From JBEEOW01 sp041191405 (lineage in GTDB: Bacteria; Bacteroidota; Bacteroidia; Cytophagales; UBA9547), in NCBI GenBank assembly GCA_041191405.1, contig JBEEOW010000001.1, positions 62,001 through 126,000 on the forward strand: 64,000 nucleotides of DNA. The letters run 5' to 3'. Numbering within the stretch: the first letter of the stretch is position 1; each line of letters starts with the position of its first letter. Below are positions 26,105 to 35,216 of this stretch, one piece after another. Under the pieces are notes generated by a model. That model was not told the DNA's origin and did not search any database. It was given only the letters and a program-made list of their open reading frames with translations. The position numbers and the translations under genes are program-made.

Positions 26105-28555
26105 TTAGTTTGTTGGTTCAGTGTCGTCAAACTCAATCACTTCGCCTTCGTTTGGTGTAACTAAATTACTATCCAATGGGTTTTGTAATGAATCGGGTAC
26201 AGCTGGTGGTCGCCAAGTACATTGGTACTCTTTGGTAATTTTTATTTTTGGTTTAGGGAAATATCCCATTGTTATACCGATACTTTTATCTTTGTACACT
26301 TTTTCAATAAATCTACCATAAATAGGTAAGGCTGTCCTTGCACCTTCACCTAGCACACCTGTTCTAAAGTGAACACTTCTATCATCAGCACCAACCCAAG
26401 CTCCTGAAATCCAGTCTTTAGTCATCCCCATAAACCAACCATCTGAGTTGTTTGATGAAGTTCCTGTTTTACCTCCAAATTCATTTCCTCTAAAAATATT
26501 GAATTGGAAAAGACCTTGTGATGTTCCTCCAGCTTCTTCCAAACCACCTTTTAGCATGTGAACCATTAAGAAAGCTGATTCCTGACTAATTGCTTGACGA
26601 CGCTCAGGAATAAACTCTTTAATAATATTTCCGTTTCTATCTTCAATACGAGTAATGAAAACTGGTTCGGTATAAAGTCCTCTGTTTAAGAAAGTTCCAT
26701 AAGCTCCAACCATTTCAAATAAGGTAACATCACTTGAACCTAAACCTACCGAAGGTACTTCTTCAAGTGGACTGTTGATACCCATTTTTTTAGCGTATCT
26801 AATTACTGTTCTTGCTCCACCAACAACTAAATCTTTACCTCCAATAATTTCAATTAATTGCGCTGTAATTGTGTTGATAGATTTTGCCATACCTCTACGT
26901 AAGGACATTTCTTGACCTGAAACTTTCCAGTCACTATTTCTTGGAGACCATTCAACTATGGTATCTTTTCCTGTTTTTTTACTTATTTCATGGTAAGTGT
27001 AAGTTTTCTTTACGTCAACTAATTTGTCGCAAGGAGAGTAGCCAAATGAATCAATGGCTGCACAGTATACCAGTGGTTTAAATGTAGAACCAGGCTGACG
27101 CATAGATTGTTTTACGTGGTCGTATTTAAAATATTTGTAGTTAATTCCACCAACCCAAGCTTTAATGTGTCCACTGAATGGATCCATTGTCATAAAACCT
27201 GCATGTAAAAATCTTTTGTAGTATTTAATAGAGTCAATAGAACTAAATGTTGTGTCAATTTCGCCTTTCCAAGAAAATACTTTCATCTTTTTAGGACGAT
27301 TCATTTCTTGCATAATTTTAGCAATATTATCTCCGTATTTTTCTTTTAAGTTTCTGTAAGCAGGAGTTTTAGGTAAATAATCTTCTATAAAATTGGGGAT
27401 AACTTCTCCAATTCTGCCATTATCACTTGGGTATCTCCATGGGTCCATACCTTTCCAGTGATTATCAAATGTTTTTTGTAAGCCTTGCATGTGTTCTTGC
27501 ACTGCTTCTTCAGCCCATTTTTGCACTCGAGAGTCAATAGTTGTATAAATTCTTAAACCATCTGAGTATAAGTCATATCCATTTTCTTTACACCATTTTT
27601 TCAACATGTTGTTTGCAACACCTCTAAAATATGTACCCGGACCATCATATTGTTTTTCAACTGTAAACTGAATGATGATATTTAATTTTGAAAGAGAATC
27701 TTTTTCTGCTTTTGTGATAACATCATATTTAGCCATTTGCCCTAAAACTGTGTTTCTTCTACGAACACAATTTTTTGGATGAATAAGTGGGCTGTAATAA
27801 GTTGGAGCTTTTAACAAGCCAATCAACATGGCTATTTGTTGTTTATTTAAATTTTCTAATTCAGTATTGAAAAAAGTTTTAGCTGCCGCTTTGATTCCGA
27901 ATGAGTTAGCACCAAAGTCAACCGTGTTTAAGTACATTGTTAATATTTCATTTTTGGTGTACATTCTCTCTAATTTGGTTGCAGTGATTAACTCCTTTGT
28001 CTTGGCAATAATCATTTTCAAACCAGGAATATATCCAAACAAACCTTTGGATGCACCTCTACGAGTTTTGAATAAGTTTTTTGCAAGTTGTTGGGTAATG
28101 GTACTACCTCCTCGGTTGTCACCTTTTGCAGCAGAAATAAAGATGGCAAAAGTCGCTTTTAAGTCAATTCCATGATGTTGAAAAAAACGAACATCTTCTG
28201 TGGCAACCAATGTTTTTATTACCAACGGAGGCAACATGTGGTAATCAACTGGACTTCTATTTTCTTTGAAAAATTTACCAATTGTGATACCATCTGCCGA
28301 ATACATTTCAGAGGGAGTATCCATTTTAGGGTTTTCAAGTTGTTCTAAATTAGGCGATTTGCCAAATAACCATAAAAAGTTGTAATCAACAGCTTGAATA
28401 TATAAGTACAAGCCACCGAAGGCATAAATAAACCATTTCCAAACTTTACGAATGGGGGTTCCATTGAAATATCCTAGAAATTGTGCCCTCAATTCTGCCA
28501 AAAAGTTAAACAGAAATATTAGTATTTGTTTTATTGACAAAAGGATGTTCTTCAT
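26105..28555 (-). CDS. mrcA: penicillin-binding protein 1A, bifunctional transglycosylase/transpeptidase
   Basis: An 816-aa class A PBP that polymerises and cross-links peptidoglycan. After a short cytoplasmic part and a membrane helix (about 40-60) comes the GT51 glycosyltransferase: TEDVRFFQHHGID with catalytic E120, GGSTITQQLAKNLF, and the TKNEILTMYLN helix. The transpeptidase follows: RQPGSTFKPLVY (active-site SxxK), SINT (SxN) and GKTGTS (KTG). I start at the ATG at 28555; an in-frame TTG at 28585 would add ten residues. A TAnnTTTG-like box lies upstream, divergent from dnaG. The J-domain gene follows at 6 bases. The symbol reflects function, not proven orthology to E. coli mrcA. Confidence 0.92.
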   Translation of the reverse strand: MKNILLSIKQILIFLFNFLAELRAQFLGYFNGTPIRKVWKWFIYAFGGLYLYIQAVDYNFLWLFGKSPNLEQLENPKMDTPSEMYSADGITIGKFFKENRSPVDYHMLPPLVIKTLVATEDVRFFQHHGIDLKATFAIFISAAKGDNRGGSTITQQLAKNLFKTRRGASKGLFGYIPGLKMIIAKTKELITATKLERMYTKNEILTMYLNTVDFGANSFGIKAAAKTFFNTELENLNKQQIAMLIGLLKAPTYYSPLIHPKNCVRRRNTVLGQMAKYDVITKAEKDSLSKLNIIIQFTVEKQYDGPGTYFRGVANNMLKKWCKENGYDLYSDGLRIYTTIDSRVQKWAEEAVQEHMQGLQKTFDNHWKGMDPWRYPSDNGRIGEVIPNFIEDYLPKTPAYRNLKEKYGDNIAKIMQEMNRPKKMKVFSWKGEIDTTFSSIDSIKYYKRFLHAGFMTMDPFSGHIKAWVGGINYKYFKYDHVKQSMRQPGSTFKPLVYCAAIDSFGYSPCDKLVDVKKTYTYHEISKKTGKDTIVEWSPRNSDWKVSGQEMSLRRGMAKSINTITAQLIEIIGGKDLVVGGARTVIRYAKKMGINSPLEEVPSVGLGSSDVTLFEMVGAYGTFLNRGLYTEPVFITRIEDRNGNIIKEFIPERRQAISQESAFLMVHMLKGGLEEAGGTSQGLFQFNIFRGNEFGGKTGTSSNNSDGWFMGMTKDWISGAWVGADDRSVHFRTGVLGEGARTALPIYGRFIEKVYKDKSIGITMGYFPKPKIKITKEYQCTWRPPAVPDSLQNPLDSNLVTPNEGEVIEFDDTEPTN

Positions 28556-28589
28556 ATATATCTTCACACTTGTATTAGCCTTCAAAAAG

Positions 28590-28597
28590 CAAATATA
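28590..28597 (-). promoter_or_regulatory. candidate -7 element for the PBP1A gene
   Basis: On the minus strand this reads TATATTTG, an exact match to the Bacteroidota -7 consensus TAnnTTTG, 34 bases upstream of the ATG at 28555. No clear -33 TTG is seen, so the call is tentative. Confidence 0.4.
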
Positions 28598-28650
28598 ATT
28601 AAACTGATTAATTTGTTCACTATTTAATTTCCTTAACTGAGAAGTATCCT

Positions 28651-28658
28651 TAAATTTG
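28651..28658 (+). promoter_or_regulatory. candidate -7 element of dnaG, very close to the start codon
   Basis: TAAATTTG matches TAnnTTTG exactly and ends 5 bases before the dnaG ATG. If it is used, the transcript would start at or next to the start codon (a leaderless mRNA). Otherwise the match is chance in AT-rich DNA. Confidence 0.35.
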
Positions 28659-28663
28659 TAACA

Positions 28664-30601
28664 ATGATTTCAAGCTATACCATATCTCAAGTACAGCAAC
28701 AGGCTAATGTTTACGAAGTTATTAACGACTTTGTTCCATTGAAAAAATTTGGAGCATCGTACAAAGCTTGTTGTCCATTTCATAACGAAAGTACGCCTTC
28801 ATTTGTGGTTTCTCCAGCAAAGGGAATTTACAAGTGTTTTGGGTGTAGTGCATCAGGCGATGCCATTAAGTTTGTGATGGAACATGAGAAAATGTCGTTC
28901 TATGAAACTATCAGATACTTAGCCATTAAGTATAATATTCCTATTGAAGAGGACGAACAAAGTCCGGAGCAAATTATACATAAATCAGAAAAAGAAAGTT
29001 TGATGATTGTACTTAATTTTGCCAAAAATTACTTCAATGATTTACTTTTAAACAACGACGAAGGCAAAGGAATTGGTTTAAGTTATTTTAAAGAAAGAGG
29101 TTTTAATGACAAAACTATTACAAGTTTTGAACTTGGATACAGCTTAAATCAATGGGATGCATTTACAAAACATGCTTTAAAAAATCAGTTTTCAGAAGAG
29201 ATTTTAGAAAAAGCTGGTTTATTGATTGTTAAATCAGAAGACAATAAAAAATACGATAGATTTAGAGGAAGGGTAATGTTCCCAATTCACAATGCAGCAG
29301 GTAGAACTATTGCATTTGGAGCCAGAATTTTAACCAATGATAAATCTCAACCTAAATATATAAACTCTCCAGAAACAGAGGTTTATATTAAAAATCAGGT
29401 ACTTTATGGTATTTTTCAATCCAAAAGTCAGATTCGTAATTTGGATAATTGCTATTTGGTTGAAGGTTATACCGATGTAATTTCCTTACATCAAAATGGA
29501 GTACAAAATGTGGTGGCATCATCGGGTACTGCATTAACTGAAGGACAAATTAAACTGATAAGTCGATATACGCAAAATGTAACTGTTTTGTACGATGGTG
29601 ACCCCGCAGGTATAAAAGCATCTTTACGAGGTATAAACTTAATTTTGCAACAAGGCTTAAATGTAAAAGTTGCATTATTCCCTGATAAGGAAGACCCAGA
29701 TAGTTATGTTAGAAAAGTAGGAGGGGAGAAGTTTGAGCAATTTATAAAAGAAAATGCCAAAGACTTTATCACTTTCAAAACCGAATTATTTTTAGCAGAA
29801 GCTGGTAACGACCCGGTGAAACGTTCGCAGGTAATTCACGAAATTGTTGAAACTATTTCATTGGTGCCTGATGCCATAAAAGCGACTATTTTTATTCAGC
29901 ATTGTTCTCGTTTACTGCAAGTTGAGGAAGAATTATTGTTGAGAGAATACAATAAATTAGTACTAGGTAAAAAGAAAAAACAACAAGAACCAAGTCCAGA
30001 AGTTGAGTCAGAATTTGATATAATGGCTCAAATTATGGAAGCTGAATTAGGTTTAGACCCAAGTACACAGCAACCACAAAAAAAACAAGCCAATCATTTT
30101 ACTGGTCGAGAAGCTGAGGTGCTTCGTTTATTGCTGACTTACCCAACTGCCGAAAATAATGGTATTTTATTGTATCAATATATTTTAAATGAAATTGAAG
30201 AAATTGATTTTAGAGATATTGTTGCAAATCAGATTTTAGATATTTTTAAAACAGAATTAGCTAAAAATAATGTGTTAACGATTGATCATTTTATGAAATC
30301 GAGCAATCATGAACACCAAAAATTCTGTATTGATATTTCAATAGATAGACTAGGAATCAGTGAAAACTGGTTTACTTCGTATCAAATTATTGTTCCTCCC
30401 AAAGATGAAGACCCATTTTCAACAGCTTTTAATGCAATCAATCATTTGAAATGGGAAAACATAAAACAACTTCAAAAAGAAACCCAAGAAGCTTTATTAA
30501 ATGCACAACCAGAAGAATTAGAAGAGTTACTGATGTTGAGTATGCATTTAAAAACCATGGAAAGGGAAGTTTCTAAGTTATTGGGGAATGTGGTGAGATG
30601 A
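28664..30601 (+). CDS. dnaG: DNA primase
   Basis: A 645-aa replication primase that makes RNA primers on the lagging strand with DnaB helicase. The N-terminal zinc-binding domain (C37-x2-H40 ... C58-x2-C61, in ACCPFHNESTPSF and YKCFGCSASG) is complete. The TOPRIM core has LVEGYTDVISLHQ (about 266) with catalytic Glu, and LYDGDPAGIKAS (about 307) with the DxD. The C-terminal third after about residue 430 is the helicase-binding region and is poorly conserved, as usual. The gene is divergent from PBP1A across a 108-bp spacer. It ends in TGA and is followed by an AT-rich quasi-repeat (TTAATAATTAGG). Confidence 0.95.
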   Translation: MISSYTISQVQQQANVYEVINDFVPLKKFGASYKACCPFHNESTPSFVVSPAKGIYKCFGCSASGDAIKFVMEHEKMSFYETIRYLAIKYNIPIEEDEQSPEQIIHKSEKESLMIVLNFAKNYFNDLLLNNDEGKGIGLSYFKERGFNDKTITSFELGYSLNQWDAFTKHALKNQFSEEILEKAGLLIVKSEDNKKYDRFRGRVMFPIHNAAGRTIAFGARILTNDKSQPKYINSPETEVYIKNQVLYGIFQSKSQIRNLDNCYLVEGYTDVISLHQNGVQNVVASSGTALTEGQIKLISRYTQNVTVLYDGDPAGIKASLRGINLILQQGLNVKVALFPDKEDPDSYVRKVGGEKFEQFIKENAKDFITFKTELFLAEAGNDPVKRSQVIHEIVETISLVPDAIKATIFIQHCSRLLQVEEELLLREYNKLVLGKKKKQQEPSPEVESEFDIMAQIMEAELGLDPSTQQPQKKQANHFTGREAEVLRLLLTYPTAENNGILLYQYILNEIEEIDFRDIVANQILDIFKTELAKNNVLTIDHFMKSSNHEHQKFCIDISIDRLGISENWFTSYQIIVPPKDEDPFSTAFNAINHLKWENIKQLQKETQEALLNAQPEELEELLMLSMHLKTMEREVSKLLGNVVR

Positions 30602-30726
30602 GTTTTAATTAATAATTAGGAATTAATAATTAGTATGTTTTTTTACTATTTTGAATTTTTAAAAAGTAAGTATAGGTATTTTTTGATTTTTTGTTATTAT
30701 TGTAATTCAACTTTAATTCCAAATTA

Positions 30727-31920
30727 ATGAAAAAAATATTCACTATTCTTTTGACAATTATTTCAATTGATTTATTTGCTCAAGTATTTGCAAATGATAC
30801 TTGCATTGGTGCAATTTCAATACAAAATCCAACAACTAGTTTTCAGACTTTCACTGCCGATTTTTCAAAAGCAAAAATTAAGACTATTAAACTTACCTAC
30901 CAAACTTATGAACATTCAACGGTTTATTACAAATTTATTTCAACAGCAAATGTTATGCTATTTAAATTTAATGAAGACCTAGATTCTGACTTATCTTTTT
31001 ATGTTAGGAAAAGTAATAATTGTAATTTGACTGTTGATAAACAAACAAAAGATATATTAACATTTAATAAGACTACAGGAAAAAGTGATTTACTATTAAT
31101 ATCAAACTTAGAAATTGGGAATGAATATGTAATTGTGTTAAATAGGAATTCTCCTGGAACTTTTAATGTACCTACCAAATTAGATCCTTTAAAAGTGTTG
31201 AAACAAATTCAATACAGAAACGTTGATGTGAAAATTATTAATGATATTCCTAGTGGAAATGTGTTATTAAATTATGATATTCCAAGTTCTTTTAATTTAA
31301 TTGATTTGTTATCAAGCCAACAATATATGTTTAGATCTAATTGTCTATCAACTTTAAAAGATTCAAATGTTGTGGATATTTATTATAGATTTACACCAAC
31401 AAGTTCAACAGCTAATTTTAAAATTTCATTAAAAGACCCAAGTCTTTATTCATCAATGGTTCTAATTTGGGAAACTGGAAGTTCATATGATGATATAAAA
31501 GGTACCACTTGTCAAGGTAATCAAGCAAATAAAACCGAAAGAATTTATACATTTAATAATTTAACAGCAAATAGTACAACTATAATTAGATTGGCAATTG
31601 GAAGTCTAACTTCAAAGCTAGGATACGAAAGAATTGCTATTTCAAGTTCGGATGTTTCAGTAACATTAATGTCAAATAGTGTTACTAATATTGAAGAAAA
31701 TTCAATTGCAAATATTTCAATTTACCCTAACCCTTCTTCAAATGGTTATTTTCAAGTGATTTCTGATGATGAAATTCAACAAATTAAAGTAACAAATACA
31801 TTAGGCGAATCTGAACTTTTTGAAAATACCAAACAAATTTCAACCAAACTAAAAGGCTTATTATTAGTTGAGTTGATAAGTAATAAAGGTAAATTTATAC
31901 AAAAACTTATAGTTGAATAA
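30727..31920 (+). CDS. secreted protein with T9SS type A sorting domain
   Basis: A 397-aa secreted protein with a signal peptide (MKKIFTILLTIISIDLFA). The mature part starts with an ANDTCIGAISIQNP segment like those of Bacteroidota surface proteins that begin with a Cys-containing 'nDtC' motif. Two beta-rich halves of similar style (about 25-150 and 175-305) may be a duplicated jelly-roll or pre-peptidase C-like domain. The last 75 residues (ISIYPNPSSNGYFQV ... LKGLLLVELISNKGKFIQKLIVE) are a T9SS type A sorting domain, so export to the surface by T9SS is expected. The true ligand or enzyme activity is not evident. A terminator follows. Confidence 0.82.
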   Translation: MKKIFTILLTIISIDLFAQVFANDTCIGAISIQNPTTSFQTFTADFSKAKIKTIKLTYQTYEHSTVYYKFISTANVMLFKFNEDLDSDLSFYVRKSNNCNLTVDKQTKDILTFNKTTGKSDLLLISNLEIGNEYVIVLNRNSPGTFNVPTKLDPLKVLKQIQYRNVDVKIINDIPSGNVLLNYDIPSSFNLIDLLSSQQYMFRSNCLSTLKDSNVVDIYYRFTPTSSTANFKISLKDPSLYSSMVLIWETGSSYDDIKGTTCQGNQANKTERIYTFNNLTANSTTIIRLAIGSLTSKLGYERIAISSSDVSVTLMSNSVTNIEENSIANISIYPNPSSNGYFQVISDDEIQQIKVTNTLGESELFENTKQISTKLKGLLLVELISNKGKFIQKLIVE

Positions 31921-31946
31921 GAAGAATATATAATAGTATTTTATGT

Positions 31947-31982
31947 AAAGCGACATTCTTAAAACGGATGTCGCTTTTTTTT
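31947..31982 (+). terminator. rho-independent terminator
   Basis: AAGCGACAT (31948-31956) pairs with ATGTCGCTT (31968-31976), followed directly by a run of eight or more T. It ends the T9SS cargo gene at 30727. Confidence 0.85.
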
Positions 31983-31993
31983 GTACATAATTC

Positions 31994-32153
31994 ACCAATT
32001 AGCGAAAAATACACTTTACTTTTGCTTCGACTACACTCAGCAGCCGTAAAGTCTATTTTTTCGAGTAATAAATACTCGACAACGGTCACTGAGCGTAGCC
32101 GAAGTGGTAGTTGTCGCTGGATTATTTTAAAAATACAATTGATAAAATACCCA
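31994..32153. repeat. palindromic repeat doublet, copy C
   Basis: This is a second doublet with the same layout as the copy at 7035-7217. The first stem is CGAAAAATA...TATTTTTTCG (about 32003-32063) around CTTCGACTACACTCAGCAG. The second has arms CGACAAC and GTTGTCG around CACTGAGCGTAGCCGAAGTG (32087-32106), identical to copy B. The flank TCGCTGGATTATTTT-AAAATACAATTGATA also parallels copy B. In the second stem an A-to-C change in the left arm is matched by a T-to-G change in the right arm. Confidence 0.75.
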
Positions 32154-32230
32154 GTACCTTGTACTTAATACTTATTACTTATTACTTATTACATAATACC
32201 CTGTACCCAGTACTCCATACTTACCACCAT
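32154..32230. repeat. quasi-repeat array, TACTTATTACC type
   Basis: A run of degenerate 7- to 10-mers: TACCTTGTACTTAATACT, then TATTACT three times, then ACATAATACCCTGTACCC and CAGTACTCCATACTTACC. It belongs to the same family as the arrays at 37.8 and 61.7 kb and lies between palindromic copy C and the UspA promoter. Confidence 0.6.
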
Positions 32231-32255
32231 TTACTGATTTTAATCATAAATTCTG

Positions 32256-32289
32256 TTGACACAGATAGTGTAACATACACCTACTTTGC
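32256..32289 (+). promoter_or_regulatory. candidate promoter of the UspA-dehydrogenase operon
   Basis: TTGACA (32256-32261), a 20-base spacer, then TACTTTGC (32282-32289), 49 bases before the ATG. The spacing and elements fit the Bacteroidota TTG ... TAnnTTTG promoter type. The same -7 octamer precedes the other UspA gene. Confidence 0.55.
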
Positions 32290-32338
32290 TGATATATTTG
32301 TATTGTAGAAAAAGTGTTTTGTTTTTACACACATTGTT

Positions 32339-33223
32339 ATGGAAATCAAGAAAATTTTAGTGCCAACAGATTTGTCTCCTTCGTCTATTAAAGCATTAGA
32401 TGTGGCAGTTTATATTGCACGCAAAACCTCTGCAGAAGTGGTTTTGTTTAATGTGGTAGAAATGGCTTTGCCTACAAATTTGCACCAACAAGTTCCGGTT
32501 GATGTGGCTTCAATTGCTTCAAGTTTTGACCAAACTTCGCAATTGATTGCTCTTGGCGAAATGAAAAAGAAATTGATAGCCATACAAAAAGACGTTAAAA
32601 ATAAAGGTGTTAGGGTACGAAGCGAAGTTGACTTGGATGTTGACAATGTGTTTAAAGATATTTCAGATGTAATTGCCTTGCGTGATGATTGCGATTTAAT
32701 AGTGATGGGAACCAAAGGTGTTTCGGGCATTGAAGAGTTTTTTATTGGTTCAAATACCGAAAGAGTTGTTCGAAATGCATCTTTACCTGTGATTGCAGTT
32801 AAATTCAGTGAAGAAGATTTTCAAATACGAAGAATATTGTACGCTACTGATTTTGAGGAAAGTAAAAATGATGTATTTAAATTTTTAGCTTATTTTTCAT
32901 CTATTTTTGAAGCTAAAATTGATTTAGTATTTGTAAATACTCCTAACTTTTTTATATCAAATCAAGATATTGCTACAAAATTTGAAAAACTAATTGCCGA
33001 CAATAACCTTATTAATACTGAATATCATATTTATAACGATTTTTCAGAAGAAAAAGGAATTCTTAATTTTGCAAAAGAAATTGATGCTGATATGGTTGTA
33101 ATGCCAACAAATGGAAGAACAGGCTTATCGCATATTTTTAATGGAAGTATTGCAGAAGATGTTGTAAATCACGCTTTATTACCTATCTTGACAATTAATA
33201 TGAACAAATTTACATTAAAATAA
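32339..33223 (+). CDS. universal stress protein, tandem UspA domains
   Basis: A 294-aa paralogue of the UspA protein at 3951. The first domain (1-150) starts IKKILVPTDLSPSSIKALD and the second (about 160-290) starts RRILYATDFEESKND. Both ATP-loop signatures are intact: GTKGVSGIEEFFIGS in the first and GRTGLSHIFNGS in the second (G-x2-G-x9-G-S). I therefore expect nucleotide binding, unlike the copy at 3951. It is 6 bases upstream of a D-2-hydroxyacid dehydrogenase gene, an arrangement consistent with a shared fermentation or stress regulon. A candidate promoter is visible upstream. Confidence 0.9.
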   Translation: MEIKKILVPTDLSPSSIKALDVAVYIARKTSAEVVLFNVVEMALPTNLHQQVPVDVASIASSFDQTSQLIALGEMKKKLIAIQKDVKNKGVRVRSEVDLDVDNVFKDISDVIALRDDCDLIVMGTKGVSGIEEFFIGSNTERVVRNASLPVIAVKFSEEDFQIRRILYATDFEESKNDVFKFLAYFSSIFEAKIDLVFVNTPNFFISNQDIATKFEKLIADNNLINTEYHIYNDFSEEKGILNFAKEIDADMVVMPTNGRTGLSHIFNGSIAEDVVNHALLPILTINMNKFTLK

Positions 33224-33229
33224 AAACAC

Positions 33230-34216
33230 ATGAAAACAGCTGTATTTAGTGCCAAAGGTTTTGAAATTGAGTATTTTAACAAATTAAACAAAACCCACGA
33301 ATTAATTTATATTGATAAAGCATTAAATATTGATACTGTTCATTTAGCTGCACATTGCAAAGCTATTTCTGTATTTACCAATGATACTGTAAATGAGCAA
33401 GTTTTAAACGAATTACATCATTTAGGGGTAAATTTTGTTGCTACTCGTTCGGCTGGTTTTGACCATATTGATTTAAAAGTTGCCAAAAGTTTAGGAATTA
33501 AAGTGGGTTATGTGCCCGAATATTCACCTTATGCCATTGCTGAACATGCCATTGCTATGATTATGGCTTTGAACAGAAAAATTGTTGAAGCAGATAAAAA
33601 TGTAAAAAACTTCAATTTTAAATTGGATACTTTAATTGGTTTTGATTTAAATGGCAAAATTGTTGGTATAGTTGGTTTAGGTAAAATCGGTGGAATTGTA
33701 GCTAAAATATTACATGGTTTTGGTTGTAAATTATTAGGTTTTGATCCAAATCCTAATTCAGAATTGACTGAAAAGTATGGTTTAGAGTATGTTAGTATCA
33801 ATAATATTTTTTCACAATCTGATATAATAACTTTACATACTCCGTTTAATGAACACACCAAATACCTTGTAAATAAAGATACGCTTGCCTTAATTAAACC
33901 AACTGCAATGCTTATCAATACAGCTAGGGGAGGTGTGGTTAATACTGCTGATTTAATTGAAGTGTTAAAAGCAGGTAAAATTGGAGCTGTAGGTTTGGAT
34001 GTGTATGAAAAAGAAAAAGGTTTGTTCTTTTACGATCACCAAAATGATATTCCACTAGATGATACTTTTGCAAGATTGCTAAGTTTTAAAAATGTATTAG
34101 TTACTGGCCATCAGGCATTTTTAACTTCAAATGCACTTACCAATATCATGGAAAAAACATTAGAGCATCTCTCGAAATGGGAGCTAGGTTATGATGTGAA
34201 GGAGAAGTTGGCGTAA
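33230..34216 (+). CDS. D-2-hydroxyacid dehydrogenase, probably D-lactate dehydrogenase
   Basis: A 328-aa NAD-dependent oxidoreductase that interconverts a D-2-hydroxyacid and a 2-oxoacid. The NAD-binding GIVGLGKIG lies near residue 145. Catalytic residues are present: Arg in NTARGGVV (about 230), Glu in DVYEKEKGLFF (about 263) and His in VTGHQAF (about 298). The 'KEKGLFFYDH' insert and the N-terminal KGFEIEYFNKLN are typical of fermentative D-lactate dehydrogenase (LdhA type), so pyruvate/D-lactate is likely. It is cotranscribed with UspA upstream, which suggests induction under low oxygen or starvation. I leave the symbol empty since the substrate is unproven. Confidence 0.88.
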   Translation: MKTAVFSAKGFEIEYFNKLNKTHELIYIDKALNIDTVHLAAHCKAISVFTNDTVNEQVLNELHHLGVNFVATRSAGFDHIDLKVAKSLGIKVGYVPEYSPYAIAEHAIAMIMALNRKIVEADKNVKNFNFKLDTLIGFDLNGKIVGIVGLGKIGGIVAKILHGFGCKLLGFDPNPNSELTEKYGLEYVSINNIFSQSDIITLHTPFNEHTKYLVNKDTLALIKPTAMLINTARGGVVNTADLIEVLKAGKIGAVGLDVYEKEKGLFFYDHQNDIPLDDTFARLLSFKNVLVTGHQAFLTSNALTNIMEKTLEHLSKWELGYDVKEKLA

Positions 34217-34219
34217 TAC

Positions 34220-35053
34220 TTAATCATTTTTTTGATTAAGCTTCTTTAGTAATTCTTCAATAATCTTATTTTTCTGTGATATTTCTTTCTCTTTTTCTTC
34301 AAGTTCAGCAAGTAATTCCTTTTCTTTTTCTTCAAACATGGCATTTACCGTTCGCCATGCTTCTCTTTCAATTTCAATTTTCTTTTTTTCATTAGGCTCT
34401 GTTCCTGCATAATGCAAAATATCAGTTGCAAGTTTAAGTTCTTCTAAATCAATTTCATGGTTAAATTCTTTTACAATTTCGGCTTCATCAATAAAATTTG
34501 ATTGCTCAAATAAGCTAAGTAATTTGTCAATTTTTGTTTGATATTTTGCTGTAATTCTTTTAACCTGAACTATATAACTATCGTGAGTTAGTTTTTCTAC
34601 AAATTCACTTTTGGTATCAATGATTTTGTTGTCAACTAAGTCTTTATAGTTTCTTTCAACTTTAATACAAGGAGAACTTATTTCAGGTAATTTAAAACCT
34701 AAAATATAAATAGTTGTGATTGGTAAAATAGTTTTTTTATTAACTAAATCTTCTTTTTTGTATTGTTCAGCTAAATAATTTCTAAAACGCATTAAATCAA
34801 TATGATTTTTTGCTTTCTGAATTTCAATTAAAACTTTTGTAAACTCGCCATTTTCAGTTTTTATGGTTGCTACAAAATCTAATCTGAAAACTGCAAGCCC
34901 TGCTAATTCGTCTGTGTAAGTAAATTTTTGTGGTTTTACCTCAATTGATTCTATGTTTTGCTCTAAAAGGGTACTAATGAAAAATTTAGCTACTTTTTCA
35001 TTTTCCATCATCTTTTTGAACACTACATCATAAATTGGATTAGCAATTACCAT
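34220..35053 (-). CDS. Rpn-family PD-(D/E)XK nuclease / PDDEXK transposase-like protein
   Basis: A 277-aa member of the Rpn/PDDEXK_2 family (recombination-promoting nucleases). The N-terminus NPIYDVVFKKMMEN is the family opening. The active-site region is RLDFVATIK (Asp) and VLIEIQKA (E-x-Q), followed by MRFRNYLAEQY. The C-terminal part (about 215-277) is a charged coiled coil, EEKEKELLAELEEKEKEIS, encoded by near-repeated DNA. I use the ATG at 35053; a GTG nine bases upstream is possible. In E. coli such genes encode DNA endonucleases, with a short internal C-terminal product in some cases. It converges with the dehydrogenase gene with only 3 bases between. It is a likely mobile or selfish gene, here alone. 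Confidence 0.82.
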   Translation of the reverse strand: MVIANPIYDVVFKKMMENEKVAKFFISTLLEQNIESIEVKPQKFTYTDELAGLAVFRLDFVATIKTENGEFTKVLIEIQKAKNHIDLMRFRNYLAEQYKKEDLVNKKTILPITTIYILGFKLPEISSPCIKVERNYKDLVDNKIIDTKSEFVEKLTHDSYIVQVKRITAKYQTKIDKLLSLFEQSNFIDEAEIVKEFNHEIDLEELKLATDILHYAGTEPNEKKKIEIEREAWRTVNAMFEEKEKELLAELEEKEKEISQKNKIIEELLKKLNQKND

Positions 35054-35216
35054 ATTTTTCACTTTTTACAATTTAAAAATACATCATTACTTCTTAAGTA
35101 TCAAAGTATTTTTTAATTCTCTTTCAATAATTGGTAAACTTTAATCAATCTTGATTTTAATATTTTATTGCCAAAACCAATAAAAACATTATTTTTACAA
35201 TACCAATTTTAGACTT

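Noticed and set aside
31968..32168. 66-aa plus-strand frame with TVTERSRSGSC, and its minus-strand counterpart
   Set aside because: Both lie on palindromic copy C and read through its stems. No start context or family support.
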